Assembly (NCBI RefSeq): GCF_963678635.1
Contig: NC_087068.1
Span: forward strand, 59,582,872-59,646,871
DNA from: Symsagittifera roscoffensis
Lineage: Eukaryota; Xenacoelomorpha; Acoela; Convolutidae
Length of the DNA stretch: 64,000 nucleotides
Direction of reading: 5' to 3'
The position numbers and the translations under genes were made by a program. Numbering within the stretch: position 1 is the stretch's first letter; the number at the start of each line of letters is the position of its first letter. The notes beneath the pieces are model-generated. The model saw only the letters and a list, made by a program, of their open reading frames with translations, ran no database searches and was not told where the DNA came from. This document shows positions 12,442 through 25,227 of this stretch, piece after piece.

Positions 12442-13920
12442 TTGACTCACTACAAATACCTTCAATCTTTGTCGACAATAAGTATTTCACTGACACGAAA
12501 AACTTCCACTTTCCTCAAGTAATCACCTCAAAAAATTACACCATACTTCATCCGTCCTTCATATGAAAATTTCGAATTTTAAACTTCTTGAACACAGATG
12601 GGTGGAGTGAGTTCAAAACCAATAATTTTTTTGTATCTAATTGTGTTGCTTGATGAAAATTACTGTAGAAAGTTTAGAACTAACCAAACTTGATCCTTCA
12701 CTAACATTCAAGACAATTTGTAAACTGAAGCTTTCTATAGTTTACCTATAGTTTACCTATAGCTTTCTTAGAAGAATACCAGTTTATACTATTTCTTTTG
12801 AGTTTAGGAGATATAAGAGTAATATTAGGATTGGTATTTCACTTAAAAATTGCACGAAGTTATCCGGTCGAAAATAAGATGACAATCAGACGGTGTATTC
12901 TATCCAAAATTATTTTATCAGAAAGCCACCCCAGACTTAAACTCACAAGTAACACTGTAAAGTTTTAGAACTAACCAATAATGATCAACTATCAAGGTTT
13001 ATGACCATTCGTATAGCGAGCAAACGATTTTCAAACAAACCCTTTTTTAATTTAAATTTAGCGAATTAAAAAAAGAATAGACAATTTAGACTGGAAACAA
13101 CATGAAAAAAATAAACCAAATCGCAAATAAAAGTACCTTCTTCCCACGTCTGAAAAAGTCTAAATCAAGTCTTGAAACCAAGTCAATAACAAAGGTGAAA
13201 CCAGGTCACAGACAGAACAACAGACCAAATCTATATATGTGGATTGGTTTACTATTCTTCAACCCTCTGTCTCGTATCAAAATCCGTTTAATTATGGTTA
13301 AGCTTACGTAGATGTAAAGAACGTCACATTGTTTTGAGAGCAGTAGAAAATCATTCTAACCAATTGATATACTCACTCTCCAACTCAGCTTACTAAACAA
13401 TAATATACACGATTGATTACTTCGAGGATTAGGATAACCTCACAAAAAAAGTAATGACTAACAGTTTTGGGAATGAAAACTCACACTCGGTTTTTACATT
13501 CATCAGTCTAACACTTAAATAAGGAGATTACCTTAAAACAATTAAACATTAATCTCCATAATTGTTTAATAAAAGATATAGGACAAGATTTCGCTATTAC
13601 GCCACAAAAACAAAAAGAAAACATTATCAGATCAAAAGGCAAGCAAAATAAAAAGCTATTTTTTCTCACCAAAAAGAAATGATAAAAAAAATTCTAGAAC
13701 AAAAAACGCTATTACACGACAAAGAACAAAGCAGTTGATAACCATTAATTTTTTTCCGAAACCGAAGGTACAACGGCATCATACATAAAAGGCAAACGAA
13801 GAAAAAAATATATATCCCATTTAGTAAGACTATAGAACTGGGATCAACCACTAAGACACATTTAAATATACAAATTAACCAATACCACACGAAAATTGAT
13901 TCAATACGACAAAAGTTTTG

Positions 13921-15825
13921 ACGATGACTCTATCCTGCCATTTGTCATCAACCCATTAAGTGACCCGTCAAAAGTAATTTATTCGATTTTGCCACAACTT
14001 GATAGTAAATTTGTTTCAAAAGAGAAACAGTCCATGCAGACAAGAACTGAAATTAAGAAGACAAGTGCTTGATGACTACCTACCCGGTCTAAGCAATATG
14101 ATTTCCCACTATGGCAATTTCCACAATTAAAATTTCATTACCAAATCCAATTGATCAAAAACCACGCCAAATCAATACAGCTGACAACGAATTAGATTTC
14201 TCGAAAAGTTTAGGTAAAATAGTTTTAAATAATCCGACATTAAAACTCACAAGGAGCAAACTCAATCTTCATAAATGATGTTTTCTCAAGCATTTACAGT
14301 TAGATTTAAATATAGGAGACAAATGCCACATTTTTTCCAACTCCCCCAAAATATCATCTCGACACCCAATACTAAGTACAAAAGACTTTTCTCTTCACGA
14401 TTGTTAGACTCAATCTGTGAAACACTCACTGACATCGAAATTTCACCAAAAATAAATAATTCAAGTTGATCTACCAAAAACACTAGCATGGTTCATTATA
14501 GATTAATCTCTACATAGATAAAACTTAATTTTACAGTGACGAAGATACAATTCTAGCAGATGAAACATATTACATATGCTAACCAGAATGGTACCACGAT
14601 TCAATTTACAATATACCAAAAGATATCTTCAGTGCAGCAATTGAATCTGATCCAGGTCATATAGATTACTTAAAATTAGGTCCATTAACAACAGACACCA
14701 CACATTTAAATTACAACACAAAGTTTTGTTTTCTGATAGGATATTTCATAACAGTCTACTGTCAATTTTCATAAGACTTAGAATAGGTTAAAAGGAATTA
14801 CGAAGATTTTCGAACGCCATCATCTTTCGTGAATGAAAAATTGTTGAAACAATACCCACAACAACAAAACAAAACTTTTCGCCTATCCATTTTAAAATAA
14901 CGACATCACACAACAAAAAAATTCCGTTTCTACAAACCTTACAATCAACAGTTAAACCAATAGTTGTTACTAATTATTCTCAAACGGATTACCAAACATA
15001 TAGATCAAAAACTAATGATCATCCGACAAAAAACAAAAGTATTTAATTGGAAATAGTTTTTCAAATCACAGTCACAACCTCTGTACAAATTTTAAACTTA
15101 CCAATCCGATATTACGACCACTAGTTACAACATACTCCCAATCTCATGAACATAATTATATTTGGCAAACATATGAAAAACCAATATTCCAATGTGTAAA
15201 CAGATCGCACACTACTATCCATTTTTTCAACAAAATAATTATAACACTACTAAGAGACAATTCAAAAGAAAATAACATTCAATGTAAGCTAAACACCCAA
15301 AATATCAATAGAACGACAAAATCAACAAGATGATACATTTCAACCAGATTTTTTTTTGAACCTTACATAAATTCATCAAGACCACAAAAAACACAAGAAA
15401 AACATTCTAAAAGACAAAAGTATTTGCACAACCAGATCATAAAATACATACACAATGCCAAATTAATGCTCAAGGCTATCAATCCGATTCAATGAGATAG
15501 GAAATTCCACTACTCTATAATTCACAACAACACGAAAATATCAAAAATCAACTCACAAAGTTTACACAAAAACCACATACAGCAGAATCACCTCAAATGA
15601 CATGAACCCATACCTCATGGCTGGATCACACAAAGTTAAAATTCAAGAGACTACAATAAAGAATTGGCAGAAAAACTCTAACTATATTTCTAACCAAATT
15701 TCTAACTATATACGAAAAAGAACCCGAAGTTTAAACGAAGACCATTATTTAAAAAAGGTGTAAATATTGTCGCAAATACGTACACAGCATTGCTGAATGC
15801 AGGCAAAAATAACAAGATAAATTAT
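13921..15825 (+). pseudogene. gag: Decayed gag, second copy
   Basis: Same structure as 1480-3384: N-terminal half present, capsid core deleted, CX2CX4HX4C knuckle codons at 15,759-15,800. It differs from its twin by a few substitutions (for example near 14,169 and 14,898). Confidence 0.8.
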
Positions 15826-17470
15826 ATCGGTCAAAAAAACTTTCTTTTCAAAATCTTATCCTATCTACAACCAACAATGTAAATATAGAAAACTAATAAC
15901 TGGACTTGTATGTGGATTTTCACCCAACTTTACCAATAAAATAATAATCGAAACATCGAAACACACAACAATTACATACGTGTGACCTTGATTTCAGACC
16001 ATTGACCAAATCACAAAATCTTTAGATTAACAATTTTGTCCATAAAAAATGCAAGAAAAATACAAATACAGACATGATCGGATTACATATATATAACCAT
16101 TCTCCATAAAAAAATCACACTTCCTCTAGGACTAATAGGACATTGCGAAATCGAAGCATCATTATATTCCACTCAAGAAAAAGCATACAATGTAAAAAAA
16201 TTCTAAAAGTTTCAGTATTTTGTCAATCTACAATACTAAACGAAGAGTTATCCTTTAACAATATCACAAACGAACCAAAACTAAACTCGAATTAATTTCA
16301 AGAAACCCTTTACTTCGATTATAATTTCTACAATTGAACAGCAACATAGAATTATACAATTGAACAGCAACATTTTCCGAAAATGTTTAACTTCCAACAC
16401 TCTCAAATAAATCACAGTGAGTTTGTAATATAAAAATATAATACCCCAATCTTCAAGCAATCTCAAAATTTGATGTCAATAAATCATTCTCACCATTACC
16501 TCTTTCACTCAAACCCGACGCAATTTTCAAACCGTGGCGCGTAAGTAAGATTCCAATACACATACATGACAAAGTAACCAGACTTCCAGATATTCTTGAA
16601 CAATACAATATTTTTTGCTAGTTAACAAAGAACAAAAAACAAAAACAAAAACATATATAAACCCAGTCATTATTCTCGCAAAAAGTGGTATCTTTTAAGA
16701 TAGTCATAGTTGCAAAATGTTTTTCGCTCTTTAATTGATGAACCAAAATGCAATTATAACAAGTAATGCTCACAAAAACAAACGGACAATAATATACATT
16801 AGCAGATATGAATAGCGCATATAACCAAAAGCCACTAGACAAATAATCACGCCGCCTAACGCAATTCTCAATTGGAAACCAACAGTATGAGATTATTAGA
16901 TTATCCTATGGCATCTCAACATGACCAGCAGTTTTTTCTACACTAATCAGTAAAGTCTCAAGACCGCTAATCCTAAGTAATAATGGAATTCCAGACAAAT
17001 CACAAGCAACACAAGAATAGTTCGAAAATTTAAATAAACACCAAAAATTTTTGTTAAATGAAAAAACGAAAGCAGCTCCAGACAAATCACATTTAATTCT
17101 TACCCGTGTAAAGTTTTAACCGACATAATGTTGAAGGAAAAACAATTACACCATAAAATTAAGAATAGATGCAATTTTCAAACTTCAACTACCATCTAAT
17201 GAAAAGAAAATACGAGACTACCTGGGAATAATACATTTCTTAAACAAATATGTTTAAAAATGCAGCCTTTTCTTAGACCATTTGACAAATTAAAACGTCA
17301 ACAAACCAAATATGATTGAGCCCTAGAACATCAAAAACGTTTCGACGAAATTAAAACACTTCTCAGCGAACAAGTGTCAAACACTGTCCCAGATCGAAAC
17401 TAACCCTTTTATGCAATTTGCGATGCATCCAATATTGGATCTGGTCCAGCACATTTACTGACTCATCACT
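15826..17470 (+). pseudogene. pol: Decayed protease tail, RT and RNase H start, second copy
   Basis: Twin of 3385-5036, with protease active site and integrase missing in the same way. The 8-bp deletion near 16,318 shifts the frame relative to the twin, a private lesion. Confidence 0.8.
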
Positions 17471-18974
17471 AACCCTGAAGACTAAGAAAGTTAAAAGGTT
17501 TAAAAATAATAACACAAAAAGACAATTTCTGGAACTTAGTAATTTTTTATATATTTTTTTGCAGACTCTGTACATCAAACACAACTTGAACAACACCAAG
17601 TTCATATACAACTAGATGAAAACTTTCCTTATCACGGTGCACACTGACGCGACATCCACGATGAAAACTGGAAGCCTAAATTAAAATAAACGACCCATTG
17701 AATTGCAAAGCTAACACAAAAAACTCAGGATATCAAGAGATAATGTTCTTTGATTGGAATTTTAAATTTGAAAAATTTCAATTAGTACGTGGTTTAAGTG
17801 ATGACATAGTATTATATTAAGGAGTCCGCTTACCTTGCACAAATGATCAAGATTATTGAGACCTTACCACTCATTCCTAGGCAACCATTATTTGGTTTCC
17901 TGAAGACACATATACCACTTTTCAAGTTGCGAGAATGACAAATTTTTAAAAGTTTTTTATAGAATTTATATGATTTGATCATTTACACTCTTATGGAAAA
18001 CGATTAGATGAAAAATCATTTGGCAACATACAAGGAATAGAAAACAGCTTAACACGATTTCGAAAGTATCCTGAAACAGAGTTAGCTTGTAATTACTGAA
18101 AACCAGTTTTTCGCACTCAACACTCAGAAATACTTTTCAAATCAGAAAAAGAATTCGATTTGAAAACAGTAAAATTTGCAATCTCCATATCGCATCCCAA
18201 TCAAAAAGGAAAGAATTAAATATCCTATATGTCAGTCATATTGTACTAAAAACAATGGAAACATTGGAGGAAAACACCAGTTGAAACATCGTGACAGTAC
18301 ACGACTACAACAGCTATCACTAAAAAAATACATACTTCAGCGCTATCCATTATAAGACTCCTCTTGGTGGGAAACTTGGCTACACTATCAGATGAATTTT
18401 TCAACAAATGTCACTTTCTGAAACTAAAACACTACATCACTTATGTGAGCTGGAATGAACACAATTATTACAAACTTTAGCAGTTGCCGTTTTTAAAATA
18501 CCCTGTTCAGGATACCTGATCTCAGGTAGTAGCTCAAATTCAATTGACTACGAAAGAAACAACCTTTGGTGTTATACATGTCCTAAAAACGTCTCACCAC
18601 TGTATGTCTTCCAAGACAAAAGATGCTACCGAAGAACACCAAAAGTTAAGTTTAATTTGTAGATACACTGTCATGACAAATAAGTTTTAGGGTACGACGA
18701 AATTAATCCAAACGATGATGGATTATATCTTCTCACGCCATATTCTACCTTATTGCAACCTTTGAAGAAGTTTTCACCTGAAAGCATTCGCGCTATAGCT
18801 CGAAACCCTAAAATAGATTTACAATGCATAGGCATATACTCTAAATTAGATATACAACATCACATACAACAATTTCAAGAACTCCTTAAAAAAACGGAAA
18901 ACATCAAACAACAGTCTGTACATAAAAATTTTTGAAAACTCGCTGAAACAGCCGTTTTTTCCGATATCTCGGCT
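17470..18974 (+). pseudogene. Envelope-like segment A, second copy
   Basis: Twin of 5036-6540, including the 60-codon Gln/Lys-rich open frame (18,753-18,935). Unlike its twin it continues naturally past 19,033 into a related tail. Confidence 0.45.
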
Positions 18975-19509
18975 GCGTAACAATATCACGCTGGACATTT
19001 TTTTAAAAAATCAAAGACTTTTTGTATCTCAACTGAGAACAAAACCGCCTACAAGACCTTCTCTTCAGCTCTTCCCAATGACAATTTATAGATAAAAAAT
19101 TTCAAAAACTCGCTTAAGCAGCCGTTTTCTCCGATATCAATAAACAAGATTACGGTGGATTTTTTGTTTAAATCAAAGACTATTTTTGTCTCAAGTGAGA
19201 AAAAAAACCGCCAACAAGACCTCTTCATGCATAAATAATGAACTCCTAGCATTTCTAGGATTGCCCTATTATATTCTTAAGAGATTGACTATATTATACG
19301 CAAAGTTAATTTTGATAGAGTTGTTTTTCGCTTATTAGGGAATATATAACAAATGCGAAATTCACACACAAGTTGACAAATAAGCAAGCTTAGCAAAAAC
19401 CTTTTTCGCAGGAGTTTTTGGAACTTTTTTGACATCAATTATTAAAACTCTCTTAGATGCTCAAGATAGCTCATATACGAAAAAACTATGATAAAAACCA
19501 AACACAGTT
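18975..19509 (+). pseudogene. Envelope-like tail with hydrophobic segment
   Basis: The block at about 18,935-19,060 is repeated at about 19,095-19,225 (the same run of a CCG-rich phrase and an ACAAGACC phrase), so this tail is internally duplicated. At about 19,385-19,480 one frame gives a Phe/Gly/Thr-rich hydrophobic stretch followed by Leu-Leu-Asp-Ala, with no stop across about 30 codons. This is the best preserved form of the region also seen at 10,500-10,700. A membrane-fusion or anchor role is inferred only. Confidence 0.35.
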
Positions 19510-20735
19510 GATACTACACAATAAAAAAAGCTACTAAATCCACAGCACGATTACTTTTACACAATTTATCAAATCACAATCATTCACAAATAAGAACACA
19601 AAGTTGTTGGTCACATTATCTCTAGTGCATACAACATATATAGCATACAACAGGACAACGAAATGCAATGAAGTCGCTTTTCACACAGAGCATATCAGCC
19701 AAAAAACACTGACGAAACATCTGAAGAAATAATAGACCAATCACATAACATAGAGATTCGTTCCCAAAACAAACATATTCTTAGCCTACGATGAGCCAAC
19801 AGATTGGACCACTGAATCATTCTTTCTCTTATCCCTCCAGTCTCCACTGACAATACTCTCTCATATCCATCTCAGACATCCAATTCTTACCAATTTTAAT
19901 CCCTAACTTTTCTACTTTTTCATCTAACTCACCTCATATGCACTCTGATGATTCAAAACAAACTATTTTTGAAATTAACTTCACTCTAACCAAGCTTGCC
20001 ATTGACACAACCGACGATTTTTTTTCCGAACCAAGCCCTACTTATTTCTCACAACCGCTTTTTGTCCTGATAACTTCACCTACTTCTATAGAACTCTCCA
20101 CGTTCAGCTCTTTACACACCTCGACGCTGCCCCAGTTTTCCATGTTTCCAGTCATGTCCCCGATACTCGCAGCCCCATGGTTGATGACCAACTTGAGCAT
20201 GATCTCGATGGTTCTATACACAACCAACAACAAATCCACAACACTAGCCATCAACTCACCATCCATCAATCAACCCATTCCGCCTCGACTTCAAAATCAT
20301 CCTCATCATCCACGCCCCCACTCGCGCGCAACGCGTCCTCATGAAACGAAAGTAACCCGCTAACCCGCCAAGATAATTACTTAACCGCCCATGAGCATCA
20401 CGTGTTATTCAGAGTAACCATCCTCGTGATACTAACACGCCCAAATTGTAGTCGAAAACCTTCCAATCTTCCCCCAATATAATTGCGACACTCCAGAATC
20501 TCAGTCCCAGCGTAACACCTATGTCGACGTCTTTTTACTCCTCCCCACTCTCCCCTGGATGTCATTTTATAGTTTACTAACACTCTAAAAACTCCACAAA
20601 CAAGAAAAACCGATGCCGATGAACTTTGTGATACTATCATTCACGAAACCAACACTTCACTACACCTAAGTCAATTTACTAACTTAGGAATCTCAAAGAC
20701 ACTTAACGGTTTCACGCACGCAAATCATATCAGAA
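19510..20735. repeat. Diverged repeat pair, left copy
   Basis: Parallels 21,502-22,530 in order: a GATACTACAC start, a block around GACCAATCACAT, a stretch matching the DEP-W-T/S-like tail of 7990-8050, a long C-rich middle with the phrase GATGACCAACTTGAGCATGA, and an end near ACGCACGCA. The pair is clearly related but well diverged. The long plus-strand frame at 19,938-20,363 (141 codons, Ser/Thr/Pro-rich) is not preserved in the partner, so it is probably not a gene. Confidence 0.8.
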
Positions 20736-20949
20736 ATCTTATCAACCAGAAATCACCGTAAATACTTTAGCTTCTCCGTTTTATCTGCACAAAGTAAGTT
20801 TACAAATACAATAGATACCAAAAAAGACAAAAAGCTTTATAACTTTCTTCAACCCACTATCAGGGCTATAGTGTACATGTATCTTCTAACGCTCTTTTTA
20901 TGATTTCCTTTTACCTCCTAGTACACGCTGAACCAGCAATTCACAACAA

Positions 20950-21240
20950 TTGCTCTACCCGAACAGGACCACAAGATCTCCTCATGAATCTTATGATTGC
21001 GAAGACAATCAACAAAAAACACTACAAAAACACGCAATAAAACATGTTGCACAATGTGAATCAGAATCACAAACAGTCGAACCAACTAATATGATTGCAG
21101 CACTTTATTCAAAATCCCCCGCTTCGGCTCTTACAGGTTATAATTTCACAGGTAAATTTTCTGAAAAAAAGTACGGTACATTGTTCTCAAATCTCAAATG
21201 GCCAAATGGAAAGAAAAATAAACTCGATGATAAATCTTAA
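20950..21240 (+). other. Unrecognised 96-codon frame
   Basis: An open frame with no ATG until codon 12 (20,983). It is rich in Gln, Lys and Ser and followed by a block (21,270-21,490) that matches the start of envelope-like segment A at 5036-5270. It may be the 3' end of a pol or envelope-like reading frame of a further element copy. No domain recognised. Confidence 0.25.
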
Positions 21241-21269
21241 TATCAAAACGATATTGAGAAATGATTACA

Positions 21270-21500
21270 TTTTAACCCTGAGGACTGTAAAAACAAGTTA
21301 AAACTTTTAAAAGTAATAACACAAAAAACTAATACTCGAAAAATTTTCATATTTGCCTGACTCCGTTCATCAAGCAGAACTTGAACAACACCAAGGCCAT
21401 AAATAACTAAGTGAAAACTTTCCTCATCACGGTCCACACGGACGCTTAATTGCGAAATCCACAATAAAAACTGAAAAGGGCGAGTCGGATTAAACGACCC
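21270..21500 (+). pseudogene. Fragment of envelope-like start
   Basis: Matches 5036-5270: the AACCCTGA junction, a long A-rich run, a CTTGAACAACACCAAG phrase and an ENFP-HG-like coding block. It breaks off into the repeat at 21,502. Confidence 0.5.
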
Positions 21501-21501
21501 A

Positions 21502-22530
21502 TATGATACTACACAAGACGGTAAAACTACTACATCCACAGCATCATCAATTACTGATGAAACATCAGAAAATAAGACCAATCACATGCCACAAAAAATT
21601 CGTTCACAAAAGAGCCGTAGTTTTAGTTCCAGATTGCCACCAGATTGGACCACTATATCGTTCTCTCTCTTATCCTACCAGGCTCTACTGACATAAATCT
21701 GTTATATTCATGACAGACCTCCAACTCTTACCCGTTTTAAGTCCTTGTATTCGAAATGGTAATCTAACTCACCGCATATGTACTTTGATGATTCCACACA
21801 AACTGTTTTGACACTAAATCTACTTCAAATAACCCTGCCTATGATACATCAGCCGAATTTTTAGATTCCGAAACAAGCGCTACTAGTTTCTCACAACCAC
21901 ATTTTGTCCTGATAACTACCCTACTCCTGTAGAACTCTCCACGTCCAGATCTTTACCCACCAACGCAACCCTCATTCTTCCACTCTTTCCTCTCATGACC
22001 CCGATACTCCCAGCCCCATTGCTGATGACCAACTTGAGCATGATCTCGATGTTTTTATACACAACTAGCAACAAATCCACAACACTAGCCATCAACTTCT
22101 TATCCATCAAATAACCCACTCCGCTTCAACATCAAAATCATCTTCATCATCCATCCCCCACCCGCGCACAACGCATCCTCATGAAAATAAAGTACTCCAC
22201 TAACCTGCAAATATATTTACTCAACCGCCCATGATCATCACGACGTCTTACTCGAAATAACCATCCTCGTCAAGCTAACACACCACAATTATAGTCGCGG
22301 ACCTTGCAATGATGTTGTGACAATTCAAAATCCCAGTCCTAGCGTAACACCTATGTCGACGGTTTTCACTCCTCCCCACACTCTCCTGGATGTTCTTTTT
22401 TAATTTATCAACCCTCGCAAAAACTCTAGTAAAAAGAAACACTGATGACGATGAACCTTGCGATACTTTTTATTATCATTGGAATCTCACCAACACTTAA
22501 CTGTTTTATCGCACGCAGTTTTTATCAGTT
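21502..22530. repeat. Diverged repeat pair, right copy
   Basis: Partner of 19,510-20,735. It contains the same GATGACCAACTTGAGCATGA phrase at about 22,022-22,041 and a similar C-rich tail. No open frame of note. Confidence 0.8.
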
Positions 22531-23234
22531 TTCTATCACAGTCATCCAATATATTACACATCATATTGCACCAAACCTGCAATAAGTTCCCAATTAACTG
22601 AAAAGGTGTTATTTGAAACTGATTACAAACTTGATTTACAGGCTACTAACAACAAATTTGATCGGTTTATCGACCATGACCTTCGAAACAAGGTTCAGCT
22701 ATTTTATCACTTTCAACTAATTTTTAACTTACTCATTACTAAGGAGCGTGATATTAACTGCTCGTACGAAGCCATGCTAAAATCCAATCCTACTCGCAAT
22801 CACCACACATATTAACGACTCATCCAACGTCATTTTTTCATTCCGGAAACCCCTATCAGGGCCAAATGTTTTTTAATTCGAAATGTATCACACCCTATTT
22901 TCCTAACTTCAAGTATTGTAAGAAATCAACTTTTACGGATTTCTCTGAAATTATGATGCCGTCCGCCAAATGTAAATTTTTCGTCACCTAATTTACCTCT
23001 TGAAGACTAGCAGTAGATAAGATGAAACAAAAAATAACCATTGATTTATGTGAGGATCAAACAGTCTTTATCATTCAAAGAGCTGATCTGAGTCATATTT
23101 TTGGTTATGATTTGGAGCAAAACTAGTCAGGGGGGTTGAATGAGTGGAAAAGGACTACATTATCTTCAGTATTCTTACGACATTTTAAGAATACATTCGC
23201 TCATGATATATAGTGAAATTATAGAAAAAAAAAC
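22531..23234. other. No clear gene
   Basis: A 69-codon frame at 22,606-22,815 starts without ATG. A short cysteine-bearing stretch follows near 22,860-22,990. Neither is recognised and neither has a second copy in the window. Confidence 0.4.
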
Positions 23235-24265
23235 ATTTTTGACAAAACAAAATGATGATAAATCAAAGTAGTGGTTTTTGGTACAAATTTTTTTTTTGAA
23301 ATATTTCTTTGGAGATTTTTCGTAAAGTCCCAGTTTTGGAAACAATTAGGTCAACTTACACACAAGAAGCTAACCCCTGTACTTCTCTAGATGAAAACAT
23401 TTTCGCGGTTGAGTTTGAAAGAGATCATAATCTCTACTTGGAACTTTTTTGCAACATCTAAATCAGCTCCAAGTAATGATAGAGGACTTAATCATGGTTG
23501 CTCGATTGGACAAAACTTATTACTTCGCTGGTTGGAAGAAAACGTTTAAGCTTCTCCTTCTTCAAAAAAAATGTACCAGCGCATGGTTTAAAAGAATTTT
23601 CAAAAAACTGATCATTTTTGTGGCTTTTACGCTAATTTTCGTGATGCTAATTTTTTTATTTTTATCAGTAAATTTTTGTAAGAACGCAGTATGTTACTTC
23701 TTAAATGAAAGTATATGTATGCAAGGAAATTATATTTGATACGACGGTTTATACTGTAATTGTAATTTTGTAACTGTTACTTTGTGTTTGTAATTGAACT
23801 TTTCTTTCCGGGAATAAGTAGGCAATTTTGGAGAAAGGCTTTTTTATTGGAAGCAAAAAATCTATAAAAACTTTTAAAAAAGTAAATTGAATGCAATTAT
23901 TTATAATAACAATTGTAAAAAGGAAATTTTCCAGATAATTTTTGTTTGCTTCAACAGTAATCTTGTTCAAAGTTTATTTTGAGAGAGATGTATGCACTAC
24001 AAATTTTCAAGTTCCACAGATTAAATTTTTTTTGAAAATCTTTGTCAGAGTAAACTTCTAAAGAGACTTGGTGTGAAATGATAATTCTGAAAAAAAATGC
24101 AATTTTGCAGTAATTGGAGATGATGATTTGGGAATTGCATTTGGAAAAATTGAAAAAATCAACTGGTAACCAATTTTTAGTTTTAAAACTGGACGATTGA
24201 TTTTCAAAACTTTTCTGTTGTTGCAAAAACTTAACTCATCTGGTAGAATAATCGTTTCTAACGCT
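23235..24265 (+). mobile_element. Polinton remnant, internally deleted copy
   Basis: Bases 23,235-23,445 match 25,203-25,412 (start of the capsid gene) and bases 23,446-24,265 match 26,817-27,752 (middle of the protease and downstream). About 1.4 kb present in the larger copy is missing at the join near 23,445. Both copies end at the same phrase around TGGTAGAATAA-CGTTTCTAACGCTT. Confidence 0.75.
23446..23739 (+). pseudogene. Adenain-like protease fragment
   Basis: Codes for the middle of the Polinton cysteine protease: an NQLQ-M block, an IMVARLDKTYYF block and a Phe/Tyr-rich end. It lacks the N-terminus and starts without ATG. Compared with 26,702-27,115 it keeps the frame better in the middle and loses it at the end. 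Polinton proteases resemble adenovirus adenain and process capsid proteins; this copy cannot be functional. Confidence 0.6.
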
Positions 24266-24499
24266 TAAGAAAACTTAATTAATGCATGATTAAAAACGAG
24301 TAACAAAAAGCACCTAAATAGTTCATTTTCGAATTTTCCTAGAATTATACTGAGCCAGTTAGATCATATACATCTTATTAGATCATCGAGACACAAAAGA
24401 ATCCATTGTACACTTTGTCTGTGCACTAAAGCGAAAAAATACCGGTTTTCCAGATACTTACTTAAACTCAAAGTCCACCTACACTTATTATCAACAAGA

Positions 24500-24724
24500 A
24501 TGTCAAAGCAAAAGACGGAAGAACCTGGATCCGTTTCAAAATTTGAAAATGTAAGAGTAAACATATTGTATTCGAGGGCTAGAGCTGCGTATGGGTCTGT
24601 GCAAAACTTGAGCAAAGCGAGCGGTTCATCAAAACGGGAAGTAGAACAATTCCTACAAACCAAAAAATCGTATCCGATATCACGAATTATCCATCCTTTA
24701 CGAATATATATTTTGAAAATTTAG
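24500..24724 (+). pseudogene. Polinton integrase N-terminal fragment
   Basis: ATG frame of 74 codons containing an AAYGSVQNLSKASG-like block and an REVEQFLQTKKSY-like block. This arrangement is typical of the N-terminus of Polinton (F54H12.3-like) retroviral-type integrases, just before their zinc and catalytic domains. Those domains are absent: after KKSY the frame degenerates and stops. It lies 150 bases before the pX-like ORF. Confidence 0.5.
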
Positions 24725-24871
24725 TTTAAATCGCTTTTCATAGCATTAAAATTAAACTATAGGACAATACAGGCTTTAAAAAAAGTCTTCTGCGTACATA
24801 AGGACTACTTGAATTGTTCTCCTATTCCGCAAGATTTCGGATAATTATTTTCCATTTATACTCCATACAAA

Positions 24872-25188
24872 ATGGCTGCTCAAAGCTCAGCTTCTTTTCC
24901 CATTTTCTGTGGACATGCAAGACAGAGTGGAAGAAATTTTGGTGCTCTTGCACAAATTCATTGGAGAACTGCAACCCCTTTATTAAAAAATTATAGTCCC
25001 AACTGCGAAAAGATTTGGAGCTTCTTTTTTGAAATTGCAGCACCAGAGATTGAAGAAATTGTTATTGGACAAAAAGAACTCAAAGTATTTACAAAAGTTG
25101 TTTGAATAAAAACAGTTCGGAAACAATTGGAAGGTGGCAAAAATCCAAGTGTCGAGTTAGTAAAACCATTTATTGAAAAAGTAGATTG
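24872..25188 (+). pseudogene. pX-like small Polinton protein, one in-frame stop
   Basis: Starts at ATG and runs about 77 codons to TGA (25,103-25,105). The same frame then stays open to 25,185. It has an N-terminal Gly/Arg part with a GRNFGALAQI-like block, an EIAAPEIEE block and a RKQLEGGK-like C-terminus. This matches the layout of the small basic Polinton protein likened to adenovirus pX (core/DNA condensation). Gene order, just before the capsid gene, agrees. The identification rests on recalled family layout. Confidence 0.5.
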
Positions 25189-25227
25189 AAAACCAGTCGG
25201 TCTCGCAAAGACATTTTTGACAAAAAA

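Larger units (their letters stand above)
12781..18974 (+). mobile_element. Decayed Ty3/Gypsy element 2
   Basis: Near-identical twin of element 1 created by the long direct repeat, with the same deletions and stops. ORF1 remnant, gag, protease-tail/RT and envelope-like parts lie at about 13,571-13,916, 13,921-15,825, 15,826-17,470 and 17,470-18,974. The zinc-knuckle codons are at 15,759-15,800. An 8-bp deletion in this copy removes bases equivalent to about 3878-3885. Confidence 0.85.
12442..19033. repeat. Long direct repeat, right copy
   Basis: Second copy of bases 1-6599, in the same orientation. It keeps the same stops, frameshifts and internal deletions as its partner, so the decay came before the duplication. 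Past 19,033 it runs on into sequence that looks native to the element (an envelope-like tail). The left copy instead switches at 6600 to the start of another envelope-like segment. Confidence 0.95.

Noticed and set aside
19938-20363. 141-codon plus-strand frame
   Set aside because: It is not preserved in the related stretch at 21,780-22,200 and its Ser/Thr/Pro composition follows from C-rich sequence.
24364-24663. 99-codon minus-strand frame
   Set aside because: Antisense to the Polinton integrase-like fragment, which has recognisable blocks.
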